Made by a program: the position numbers and the translations under genes
Origin: JAUIAS01 sp030425395
Lineage (GTDB): Bacteria > Pseudomonadota > Alphaproteobacteria > Rhodobacterales > Rhodobacteraceae
Assembly: GCA_043553855.1 (NCBI GenBank)
Contig: CP121336.1
Location: 434,001-498,000, forward strand
Direction: 5' to 3'
Length of the DNA: 64,000 bases
In this document: piece after piece, positions 8,762 to 16,066 of the stretch
How positions within the stretch are numbered: the first letter of the stretch is position 1
Layout of the letters: every line of letters starts with the position of its first letter
Notes under the pieces: model-generated
Databases searched by the model: none
What the model saw: the letters and a program-made list of their open reading frames with translations, nothing else
Told to the model about the DNA's origin: nothing

Positions 8762-9726
8762 CCCGCCCCCCCGCGCGCGGCAATGCCGCGCAACAGGCCG
8801 CTGGCAGGAAAGCTGGCGGCGAACCCGGCCCTCAAGGCGGCAAGCCCGCCAGTGGTGGGCCAGATCATCGGCGGCTCGACCGTCAGGCCGGGGCCGGACC
8901 ATTCCGCCAACCGGCCACCCACATGCGCGCCGATCCTAGCGCGGATTGCCTCTTCCCAGGCGCGGTCGATCTCGGTCGGCTCGTCACCGAACCGCCGCCC
9001 TTCGGTCGCGGCCACACGCAACCGCCCGGCAGACCGGGCCAGGGCCAGTTCCGCCTCCAGACTGTCCAGCCGCTGCACGAACACCTGCTGCCAGGAGTCC
9101 TGCGCGGCCCGCATGAACCGCGCAATCCCGCCGCCCGGATCGTCAAACAGCAGATCCGACAACAGGATCACCGCACTGGCAGGCCGCAGGCGCCGCATCA
9201 ACCCGGCAGTCGAGGCGACAGGCACGCTGTCCAGCGGATCAGCCGCGGCAGACCACACATCCTCGGCAAACTGACGGGCCATTGCCGGGGCCGCCCGCCC
9301 CCGCGTCGACACAGGCCGGTCATCGCGTGGCGAAAACAGGGTGCCCAGCACCACCTCGTCGCCACTTGACGCTGCCACCTCGGCCAGCGCGCGCAATGCC
9401 CAAAGTGCTGCCAGCAGCTTCGGGGCCTGCTCGGGCAGGCGCATGGCTGCGCGCGCATCCACAATGATCAGCAGCGTGGTGCGTTCCTCCGCCTCGAAAA
9501 CCCGCACCAGACGCCCGTCAGCCCGCCCCGTCCGCAGCGACGCGCGCCAATCCACCAGGCGGATGTCATCGCCCATCTGGTAGGACCGAAATTCCCGAAA
9601 TTCCAGGCTCTGGCCGGCCCGGCGGCGCAGGTGCTGCCCGATGCCGCCCGTTGGCACGTTTTGCCGCAGGCGCAGATGCGCCTTGCGCAGGACCTCACGA
9701 CTGACAGGCGGTTCGGTGGCATCCAA
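8758..9726 (-). CDS. DUF58 domain protein
   Basis: The protein has 322 aa and carries the DUF58 hallmark SLEFREFRSYQMGDDIR followed by LVDWRASLR near residues 40-67, after which a VWA-like Rossmann region (LLIIVDARAAM, about 84-94) follows. In the DUF58 family the MIDAS is often relaxed, as here. The gene starts 11 bp after the MoxR stop and overlaps the BatA-like gene by 4 bp, giving the classical moxR-DUF58-VWA order. Function in the family is poorly defined; association with MoxR chaperone action is established by genomic context in many bacteria. Confidence 0.92.
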   Translation of the reverse strand: MDATEPPVSREVLRKAHLRLRQNVPTGGIGQHLRRRAGQSLEFREFRSYQMGDDIRLVDWRASLRTGRADGRLVRVFEAEERTTLLIIVDARAAMRLPEQAPKLLAALWALRALAEVAASSGDEVVLGTLFSPRDDRPVSTRGRAAPAMARQFAEDVWSAAADPLDSVPVASTAGLMRRLRPASAVILLSDLLFDDPGGGIARFMRAAQDSWQQVFVQRLDSLEAELALARSAGRLRVAATEGRRFGDEPTEIDRAWEEAIRARIGAHVGGRLAEWSGPGLTVEPPMIWPTTGGLAALRAGFAASFPASGLLRGIAARGGAG

Positions 9727-9737
9727 GGCAGCCGCCC

Positions 9738-10928
9738 CTACACCCGAAGCCGCGCCGCGGCGGCATCCATGTCGGCCTTGAAACGCAAATGATAGTCCGC
9801 CGCATCGGTGCCGACGCGCAGGTCCGGCGCAACGGCCACCGCCAGCCTGCGCACGAAATCATCCACCGCATCCGCTTCGGACATCTGCGTCCCGGGCGCT
9901 GCGTAATCATGCCAGATCCGGATCCGATGGCGCAGCGCAGGCACCAGCACATCGGCCAGGGCGCGGCGCGTCTCGGCGCCGATTTCCTGCGCATGCTGCG
10001 GTTCGGTCAGCGTCACCGCGCTCCAGGCCAGAACGGCCTTGCCCAGCGTGATCGCCGCGCGCGGGCCAAGCGGATATTCGACCCGCCCCGCAAGCGCCGC
10101 GATCTCGGTCATCCGCGCCTTCGACAGGCCGGTCAGATCGTCCAGCGCCCCGTTGCTGGCCATCACGATGTTAATGATATGGGCCCGCACCGACGGCGGC
10201 AACGGAACCGACAGGATTGCCCGGGTCGCCCGGTCGATGTTGTCCAGCGCCACCCGGCGGTCGGCGGGTGGCGCGATTGGACGAACCCCGGCGCCTTGCT
10301 GCAATTCCTTGTCGATGATCCGCCCGATGGTTTCGGCGCGCGGCATCTGCATCCGCACCTTGAACATGAAACGGTCAAGCTGCGCCTCGGGCAGGTTGAA
10401 GGTGCCGTCCTGGTCGATGGGGTTCTGCGTGGCCATCACCATGAACGGCGTCAGCACCGATCTGCCGCCTGCAACCCACTCCTCTTTCCGCAGCCGACGC
10501 TGCTCGTTCAGCACCGTCACCTGAAACTCCGCCATCGCCTCCAGCATGGCCGCCTGGGTTTTGGGCGTGGCCCGGTTGATCTCGTCCGCAAGCAGCAACT
10601 CGTGAAAGATGGGGCCGGGTCGGAACTTCAGTCCCGCCCCATCCTCTTCCGGCGGCATCAGCGTGCCGGTGATGTCGGCAGGCATCAGGTCGGGGGTGAA
10701 CTGGATGCGGCCGACCGCTTCTTGACCCAAGCCAAGCGCCTGCGACAGCGCCCGGACCAGCGCGGTCTTGCCCAGCCCCGGATTGCCTTCCAGCAAGACA
10801 TGGCCCCCCGACAGCAAGGCCACCGTCAAAAGGCGCACGATGTCGTCAAGGTCCTTCATCCCCAGCGCTGTCACGGCCGTCGGGATCGACCGCAGGTAAT
10901 GGATATCGTCCGGGCGAAGGTCATGCAT
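9738..10928 (-). CDS. Classical MoxR AAA+ ATPase
   Basis: The protein has 396 aa. Walker A is GNPGLGKT at 48-55, Walker B LLLADEINR at 111-119 and sensor 1 ATQNP at 166-170. The FTPDLMPADITG segment at about 77-88 is a MoxR signature. Most MoxR proteins have about 310-340 residues, so this one has a C-terminal extension of about 60 residues (His/Asp-rich, ending in FKADMDAAAARLRV). It follows the repeat-bearing membrane protein gene by 24 bp and precedes DUF58 by 11 bp. MoxR ATPases act as chaperones for maturation of enzyme or envelope complexes with VWA partners. This is a different subfamily from the RavA-like ATPase 6 kb downstream in the same cluster. Confidence 0.95.
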   Translation of the reverse strand: MHDLRPDDIHYLRSIPTAVTALGMKDLDDIVRLLTVALLSGGHVLLEGNPGLGKTALVRALSQALGLGQEAVGRIQFTPDLMPADITGTLMPPEEDGAGLKFRPGPIFHELLLADEINRATPKTQAAMLEAMAEFQVTVLNEQRRLRKEEWVAGGRSVLTPFMVMATQNPIDQDGTFNLPEAQLDRFMFKVRMQMPRAETIGRIIDKELQQGAGVRPIAPPADRRVALDNIDRATRAILSVPLPPSVRAHIINIVMASNGALDDLTGLSKARMTEIAALAGRVEYPLGPRAAITLGKAVLAWSAVTLTEPQHAQEIGAETRRALADVLVPALRHRIRIWHDYAAPGTQMSEADAVDDFVRRLAVAVAPDLRVGTDAADYHLRFKADMDAAAARLRV

Positions 10929-10952
10929 CTTCGGGGTCCTTGATCGTGTAGG

Positions 10953-13013
10953 TCATTGGTAAAGGTCCGCGATCCAGGCGGGAAGGCGCTGGCGCGGTGG
11001 AATCGCGGGGCCAGACGGTATCTCGGTGACTGCCTCGGGTGTCAGGTCCTGCAAAACCGCAGGTGGGGCAGCGCCGGGCGGGGCAAACAGCGACGGAGGC
11101 GTGCCGATCTCCAGGTCCTCGCCCCCTTCGGCTGCGGGGGGCGAAGGCAGGCGCCCCTCCACGTCCGGCCCTTCGCCCGAGGCGGAAACGATTGCTTTGC
11201 CAGCATCGCCACCGGAGCCGCCTTCCGTGATCTCAAGGCTCCCAGCCGGATCGCCGACGGTTGCAGGATCTCCTGTGGTCATGCCATCGCCGGGGCCAGA
11301 ACCGTTCGTTTCGCTGCCATCTGTTCCTCCCGCGGGGCCGGGGCCTGGATCGCCCCCGGCCGCCGCGCCATCCGCGGAACCGTCTGAACCTTCGCCACCC
11401 GCTCCACCTGGCTGGGCCTCGCCATCCAGTCCAGCCCCGTCCGACCCCGCGTCAGCGGCCTGTCCGTCACCCGAACTGTCAGCACCCGCACCGCCCGGCT
11501 GACCCTCACCACCCTGCCCAGCCCCGTCCGACCCCGGGTCAACCCCCTGCCCGCCGCCCGAGCCGTCAGCACCCGCACCGCCCGGCAGGTCCTCGCCACC
11601 CAGTCCAGCCCCGTCCGACCCCGGGTCAGCCCCCTGCCCGCCGCCCGAGCCGTCAGCACCCGCACCGCCCGGCTGGCCCTCGCCACCCAGTCCAACCCCG
11701 TCCGACCCCGCGTCAGCGGCCTGTCCGTCACCCGTACTGTCAGCACCCGCACCGCCCGGCTGACCCTCGCCACCCTGCCCAGCCCCGTCCGACCCCGGGT
11801 CAACCCCCTGCCCGCCGCCCGAGCCGTCAGCACCCGCACCGCCCGGCAGGTCCTCGCCACCCAGTCCAGCCCCGTCCGACCCCGGGTCAGCCCCCTGCCC
11901 GCCACCCGAACCGTCAGCATCCGGTCCACCCGGCTGGCCCTCGCCGCTCTGCCCAGCCCCGTCAGGCCCTGGATCACCCCCCTGCCCACCGCCCGAGTCG
12001 TCAACACCCGACTCACCACCGCCTGCATCATCAAACGCGCTATCGGAGGATGTCGCCGAAGTGTCCTGCCCCGGCGGGTCCTCGGCCGGTTCATCCTCGG
12101 GCGCCGACGGGGCATCGGGGCTCGGTGGATCTTCGGAGGTAGCAAAGGCCCATAGATCGCCCGGACTGGGAAGCGCAGGAAGCGCCTCGGGCGGCATCAG
12201 GGCCGCCAGAAGCCATGCCGCCAGCGCTATCGGCAGAGCCGCGTACAGGACGGCAGCCAACCCCCTTCCCCGCAGCCAAAGCCCGCCGACAGGGTCAAGA
12301 GACAGCCGGTTGACAGGGGGGCGAACCATCCCGCCGCCATCGAGTGCCTTGGCGACATCACGCGCCTCGGGCGGCAGAATGGCTTGACGATCCGCAACAG
12401 CGGCACGCACCGCACCCATCCGCGCCGCAAAGCGCCACGCAATACGGAACCGGTCCTCGGAATCCTTGCCCAGGGGCAAAGTCCGGGGCGGCACTAGCAG
12501 CGCAAGCCCGGCATCCGCGTGACGCGGCACGAGCACCGCGCCAGGCAAGACGGACAGCGCAACAGTCAGGACCGGGACAAGCAGACCCGCCAGAATTGCA
12601 AGACCCGGAAGCACAAGGGAAAAAGCGGCAGAAAGGCCCAAGGCAAAGGCCAGCGCCCCAAGCTGCCCTGCCCGGGAAAACCCCCAAGCTGCCCGGGCAA
12701 GACCACGCACCGCATGATCAAAACCGATCACCTCGGCGCGGTAGCGTCGCAGCGTCACGCCAAGCGCCAAGCCCGTCCACAAGGACAGCATCAGTGCCGG
12801 AACGCTGAAGGCAAGGCAAAGCACAAAGAACCAATCCGGGGCAGCGCGGGGGCTGAATACCGCAAAAACGGCCACCGGCCCCGCGATCAGTGCATAAAAG
12901 CCGGGACTGCGGAACAGCCGCGCCGCGAATGACGAAAGCAACTCAGAAGACGAGTGGGCAGCAAAGAACCCGATCTGCGGTTTCCGCGGAGCCGATTGGA
13001 ACTCCTTCAGCAT
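10953..13013 (-). CDS. Membrane protein with long Gly/Asp/Ser-rich tandem-repeat tail
   Basis: The protein has 686 aa. The first 280 or so residues contain about five hydrophobic segments: pairs near 35-85 and 115-165, and one near 255-275. After an acidic Pro/Glu/Asp linker comes a low-complexity region of about 200 residues made of 29-residue units of the type ADPGSDGAGLGGEDLPG plus a GAGADGSGGGQG spacer. The C-terminus is a Pro-rich segment ending in RLPAWIADLYQ. The tail is strongly acidic and likely disordered, and could bind divalent cations, but it is not a canonical RTX repeat (no GGxGxD xUx periodicity). As first gene of the MoxR cluster it may anchor the complex. I recognise no family. 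No strong Shine-Dalgarno is visible before the ATG. Confidence 0.8.
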   Translation of the reverse strand: MLKEFQSAPRKPQIGFFAAHSSSELLSSFAARLFRSPGFYALIAGPVAVFAVFSPRAAPDWFFVLCLAFSVPALMLSLWTGLALGVTLRRYRAEVIGFDHAVRGLARAAWGFSRAGQLGALAFALGLSAAFSLVLPGLAILAGLLVPVLTVALSVLPGAVLVPRHADAGLALLVPPRTLPLGKDSEDRFRIAWRFAARMGAVRAAVADRQAILPPEARDVAKALDGGGMVRPPVNRLSLDPVGGLWLRGRGLAAVLYAALPIALAAWLLAALMPPEALPALPSPGDLWAFATSEDPPSPDAPSAPEDEPAEDPPGQDTSATSSDSAFDDAGGGESGVDDSGGGQGGDPGPDGAGQSGEGQPGGPDADGSGGGQGADPGSDGAGLGGEDLPGGAGADGSGGGQGVDPGSDGAGQGGEGQPGGAGADSTGDGQAADAGSDGVGLGGEGQPGGAGADGSGGGQGADPGSDGAGLGGEDLPGGAGADGSGGGQGVDPGSDGAGQGGEGQPGGAGADSSGDGQAADAGSDGAGLDGEAQPGGAGGEGSDGSADGAAAGGDPGPGPAGGTDGSETNGSGPGDGMTTGDPATVGDPAGSLEITEGGSGGDAGKAIVSASGEGPDVEGRLPSPPAAEGGEDLEIGTPPSLFAPPGAAPPAVLQDLTPEAVTEIPSGPAIPPRQRLPAWIADLYQ
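11394..12002 (-). repeat. In-frame 87-bp tandem repeats, seven units
   Basis: The anchor sequence agcacccgca recurs on the plus strand at 11481, 11568, 11655, 11742 and 11829, with a variant at 11916, an exact 87-bp period. Degenerate copies lie at about 11394 and 12003. Eighty-seven bases equals 29 codons, so unit changes keep the frame of the membrane protein. The units also follow a higher-order order A-B-C-A-B-C: the 250 or so bp from 11481 and from 11742 are almost identical, so a three-unit (261-bp) block was duplicated recently. Confidence 0.95.
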
Positions 13014-13268
13014 TCGCGGGCACAGAGGCTTATTGGACGAGCCATTGGGAATTCTGAGATGCCTTTCATTCCATCGCCTCAGGTTATGAAATTAAACCTT
13101 ACGATCGTTTCCCATGATCTGCCACCTGATTACCTCAAAGTGCCTAAGTGGATCAATAGCCAGGCACTTATACCAAGGGTTCCGATCACTGCACGGTACA
13201 CGACGCTGTTGCGTTGAGGGGCGATCTGGATTCGATTTTGAAGATTCTCTACCACAAGGATCTTCGCG
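13014..13268. other. Gap with possible IS4-type left end
   Basis: This 255-bp stretch between the first gene of the MoxR cluster and the IS4-type transposase fragment has visibly lower GC than its surroundings and no credible open frame. It must hold the left end of the IS4-type element and whatever promoter now drives the minus-strand cluster. I could not identify an inverted repeat, because the right end of that element is missing. Confidence 0.5.
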
Positions 13269-14041
13269 ATGTTCGAACGCCTTCTCGCCCCTCTGCTGGA
13301 AGCGTTACGTCCGCATTTCGGCCTGAGCAAGACGCGGCTTGAAACCCTGGCGGTGTTGCTCGTTGGCTTGGCAAACTGTCGGACGGTCAACCTGTCGCAT
13401 CTGGCAAGCCAGTTTCCGGGCGACGCCAAACATGAATCGAATTACCGCCGCCTGCAGCGCTTCTTCCAGTTTGAGCACTTGGACGGCGACGTCGCCGCGC
13501 GACTGATCATGCAGATGCTGAACTTGAACCGCCCCAGGTTGCTGGCGTTGGACCGGACGAATTGGAAGCTGGGATCGCGCGATGTGAACATCTTGGTCCT
13601 GGCCATCGTCACGCGTCGCTTCCGAGTGCCGCTCATGTGGACTCTTCTGGACCATGCAGGCAATTCGGCAACTGCTCAGCGCATCGAACTCATGGAGCGC
13701 TATCTGCGCTTGTTCGGGGCTCCGTCTATCCGTGCTCTCTTGGCGGATCGAGAGTTCGTTGGCGCAGAGTGGATGAATTTTCTCAACAAAAACAATATCC
13801 CTTTTGTCATCCGCCTCAAGGAGGACATGCTGATCCGTCTCGCAGACGGCAGTCGGCGCCAGTTCCGCACGCTGCTTCGAAAGCCCAGACGTGGCACTTG
13901 GGAAGGCTGGCTCATGGGCATGGACGGATCACCTGACAACCAACTGCGCTGCGCCGCCAAGCGCATCAAGGGCGGGGAGCTGCTCATCGTCGCCACCAAC
14001 CTGGATGATGCTGGACGTGGCCTGAACCTCTATCGCAAGCG
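13269..14041 (+). pseudogene. IS4-family transposase, 3' truncated
   Basis: The frame opens at an ATG with an AAGGA Shine-Dalgarno 8 bp upstream and matches the N-terminal two thirds of an IS4-group DDE transposase. The first catalytic Asp lies in LLALDRTNWKLG (about 93-104), the second in the IRALLADREFVG region (about 153-164). The family normally continues LYRKRW.IE (the YREK catalytic Glu region); here the frame reads LYRKR and then switches at about 14040 to an unrelated sequence, so the catalytic Glu is lost. The frame continues 46 bp into the IS66 fragment. The element is inactive. Confidence 0.85.
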
Positions 14042-14367
14042 GTGCCGCGACGGACTGATGGCAAGCGAGATTGGCCGCCGGAGCTGAAGGCGCGGATCGT
14101 GGCTGAGACGCTGATTGAGGGCGAGACGGTCAAGGCGGTGGCGAAGCGGTACGAGATGATCCCCAGCACGGTATCTGACTGGCGGCGGATGGCGCGACAA
14201 GGCAAACTGGTTCTGCCCAATTTGGACGGCATGGATTTTGTGCATGTTGAGATTGAGGCGTCTGTGCCGGTTGCGCAGCCTTCGCCGGTCATATCTTCCG
14301 GTACGATTGATGTGATCAGAGGCGATGTCACCGTGCGTCTTGATGTGGCGACGCCCGCCGCGCGGAT
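14042..14367 (+). pseudogene. IS66-family TnpA (orf1) fragment
   Basis: The frame opens at a GTG and encodes an IS66 orf1-type helix-turn-helix protein: RDWPPELKARIVAETL, then VAKRYEMIPSTVSDWRRMARQGKL, then the family's C-terminal VIRGDVTVRLDV block. The protein should end a few residues later with an A-EIV-AL-type motif, but the match stops exactly at the left inverted repeat of the IS3 element (14368). No TnpB or TnpC gene is present. This is a remnant, joined directly to the truncated IS4-type transposase gene on its left. Confidence 0.8.
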
Positions 14368-14394
14368 TGAACCGCGCCGGGATTGCCGGAGGCT
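14368..14394 (+). repeat. IS3 left inverted repeat
   Basis: This 27-bp terminal repeat begins TGAACCGCGCCGGG and ends GGAGGCT. It is the inverted copy of 15686-15712 with one mismatch, and it directly truncates the IS66 tnpA fragment. Confidence 0.88.
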
Positions 14395-14406
14395 GATTTG
14401 TCTTAG

Positions 14407-15336
14407 CTACGCGGCCATGTCTGATGTTTCCAGAGCCGCATAGAAGTTTGCCTCTGCTTCTGCTGGCGGGATGTTCCCAATTGTCTCCAGCAGTCTGCGA
14501 TTGTTGAACCAGTCGACCCATTCCAATGTGGCGTATTCTACAGCGTCGAAGCTGCGCCATGGCCCGCGCCGGTGGATGACCTCAGCTTTGAACAGGCCAT
14601 TGATGGTTTCTGCCAGGGCATTGTCATAGGAATCCCCGACGCTGCCGACAGACGGGGCGATCTTCGCCTCTGACAGCATTTGATCGATAGATATTGCGAC
14701 CCGCGATCCGAATGATGGACCAGTTGGTCTTGGGCAGGCCTGCGTTGATGAATGGCTTGGTCCAGGGCATCCAGGACAAATCCGGCAGTGGCCGTGCGAC
14801 TAACGCGCCACCCGACGATGCGACGGGCAAAGACATCAATGACAAAGGCCACATAGACAAATCCCTGCCCCCCTCTCACACATGCTTTGCATGTGCTGCC
14901 GGGCAGCGGTCGCGACGTAGGTGAAGTCGCTCACCCAGAGCACGTTTGGCGCTGGCGCATGGAACTGGCGGTTCACCTTATCCAATGGGCAGGGCAGCGC
15001 CTTGTCGGGGACCGTTGTCTTCGGCTTTTTGCCGCGGACAACGCCCTCAAGGCCCAAATCCTTCATCAACCGTGCAACGGTGCATCTGGCCACATCGAAG
15101 CCCTCTCGCCGCATCTGATGCCAGACCTTTCGAACACCATAGACGCTGAGGTTTTCCTCAAAGACACGCTCAATCTCTGGCTTCAGCTCTGCGTCACGCT
15201 TGGCGCGATCCGAAAGGCATGAAGGGTCAGAGCGCTTTGCCAAATGGTCATAGAATGTGGCTGGGGCAATCGGCAGAACGCGACAGATTGGCTCGACCCC
15301 ATGATCCGCGCGGTGATCTTCTATGAACTGGATCAT
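14407..15336 (-). pseudogene. IS3-family orfB transposase, disrupted
   Basis: The intact family protein is about 300 aa with an HTH_21/rve layout. Here three overlapping frames carry consecutive pieces. 15336-14836 holds the N-terminus through SDFTYVAT (first catalytic Asp). 14879-14538 holds FVYVAFVIDVFARRIVGW through HHSDRGSQY (second Asp). 14679-14407 holds SVGSVGDSYDNALAETINGLF (catalytic Glu) to the end. The first break is caused by an extra 38-bp or so double palindrome at about 14870-14907. The second is a small indel near 14685. All catalytic residues survive in pieces but no continuous protein can be made. Confidence 0.9.
14870..14907. repeat. Short double-palindrome insertion in orfB
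   Basis: Two adjacent perfect palindromes sit where the transposase should read continuously from YVAT to GFVYVAF: CACATGC-TTT-GCATGTG (14879-14895) and GCTGC-CGG-GCAGC (14895-14907). Removing about 37 net bases restores the expected reading frame and protein match. It looks like a small REP-like or hairpin element inserted into the gene. Confidence 0.6.
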
Positions 15337-15659
15337 CGTTTCAGTGGGCGGTCGAGCTCCGCCTGGGCAAAATATGCGGACGCCTTGCGAAGGATCTCAT
15401 TGGCCTGCTTCAGCTCGCGCACTTCACGTTCCAGGGCCTTCATTTTTTCGGCCCGTTCGGTCGTGATGCCGCCGCGCTGGCCGCTATCAACTTCGACCTT
15501 CTTGACCCAGTCGTTCAGCGTCTGCGGCGCACAGCCAATCTTCGATGAAATCGACACAATCGCCACCCAACGGCTCTCATGCTGACCTGCGCCATCCAAT
15601 ACCATCCGCACAGCACGCTCGCGCACTTCTGGTGAATACTTGTTCGTTGTCTTTGTCAT
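15333..15659 (-). CDS. IS3-family orfA transposase subunit
   Basis: The protein has 108 aa: an N-terminal helix-turn-helix (KYSPEVRERAVRMVL, then SISSKIGCAPQTLNDWVKK) followed by a leucine-zipper-like coiled coil (KALEREVRELKQANEIL) and the conserved AYFAQAELDRP end. It is intact and of usual length. Its stop overlaps the orfB start (ATGA). OrfA supplies DNA binding for IS3 transposition, but with orfB broken it cannot act alone. Promoter signals would lie within the right terminal repeat region. Confidence 0.92.
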   Translation of the reverse strand: MTKTTNKYSPEVRERAVRMVLDGAGQHESRWVAIVSISSKIGCAPQTLNDWVKKVEVDSGQRGGITTERAEKMKALEREVRELKQANEILRKASAYFAQAELDRPLKR

Positions 15660-15685
15660 GATGCTCCATTCTACTCATGAGTTGG

Positions 15686-15712
15686 AGCCTCCGGCAAACC
15701 CGGCGCGGTTCA
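15686..15712 (-). repeat. IS3 right inverted repeat
   Basis: This is the orfA-proximal end of the IS3 element. Read on the minus strand it begins TGAACCGCGCCGGG and ends GGAGGCT, pairing with the left end. Confidence 0.88.
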
Positions 15713-15918
15713 GTTTGATCTAATGGTCCGCTGATGGATTCTGCCCTGTAGCTAGCAGATTCTCTTCCCTTGGCAAGTTTGCACGGTGTTCAGGATCAGC
15801 CGGTCTTCGTTTCCCAATGGTACTGAAAGCCTCAAATTAGAGCCGTTCGGATTTTGGAACGCCTTTTGGCACGCCGATTTGGCGAAACTTGGAATCTCCC
15901 ATGTTTTTCAATGTTAAA
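15713..15918. other. Non-coding stretch between IS3 element and tRNA-Ser
   Basis: I see no gene here. The part next to the tRNA (about 15840-15890) has short internal near-repeats of the type GGCGTGCC/GGCGTTCC and a CGCC-AAAT-CGGCG hairpin, and lower GC. That is compatible with old mobile-element debris at a tRNA 3' end, but I found no duplicate of the tRNA 3' sequence. Confidence 0.4.
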
Positions 15919-16008
15919 TGGCGGAGAGACAGGGATTCGAACCCTGGAGACGGTCTCCCGCCTACACACTTTCCAGGCGTGCGCCTTCGACCACTCGGCC
16001 ACCTCTCC
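15919..16008 (-). tRNA. tRNA-Ser (anticodon GGA)
   Basis: On the minus strand the sequence starts GGAGAGGTGGCCGAGTGG and folds into a class-II tRNA. The acceptor stem GGAGAGG pairs with the 3' strand before discriminator G. The anticodon loop CTGGAAA gives anticodon GGA. A long variable arm (GGGAGACC-type) is followed by the T-loop GGTTCGAATCC. The 3' CCA is encoded (15921-15919). The long variable arm and discriminator G confirm serine identity. Confidence 0.97.
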
Positions 16009-16066
16009 GTGGGGGGCGTTTTGCCGGAACGGGCGGGGATTTGCAAGGGGGGAAATGCGAGGAAAT

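Larger units (their letters stand above)
14368..15712 (-). mobile_element. IS3-family insertion sequence with both ends
   Basis: The element is 1345 bp long and bounded by 27-bp imperfect inverted repeats at 14368-14394 (beginning TGAACCGCGCCGGG) and 15686-15712, matching at 26 of 27 positions. Inside are orfA and a broken orfB on the minus strand in the usual IS3 arrangement, with an ATGA overlap. The flanking bases (GAT before the left end, GTT after the right end) do not form a clear 3-bp target duplication, and the right flank does not continue the interrupted IS66 gene. A deletion or recombination after insertion is therefore likely. Confidence 0.88.

Noticed and set aside
11394..12002. 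CRISPR array
   Set aside because: Repeats are contiguous 87-bp units with no spacers, lie in frame inside a gene, and no cas genes are present.
11261..12145. Long Pro/Arg/His-rich open frames on both strands over the repeat array
   Set aside because: They arise because an 87-bp (multiple of three) GC-rich repeat keeps all frames open. The minus-strand frame continuous with five membrane segments is the real gene.
1..13013. Naming the cluster an antiphage MoxR-VWA-VMAP ternary system
   Set aside because: No effector domain (protease, nuclease, TIR, caspase) is visible, and membrane VWA/DUF58 proteins point to an envelope chaperone instead. The partial gene leaves the point open.
13253..13274. 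Similarity between the start regions at 13253 and 38155 (CAAGGAT...GCGATGTTCGA)
   Set aside because: About 20 bp around a Shine-Dalgarno and start codon; the proteins are unrelated and similarity ends at once, so chance is the better explanation.
15840..15925. attL/attR site at the tRNA-Ser 3' end
   Set aside because: No second copy of the tRNA 3' sequence and no integrase gene were found in the window.
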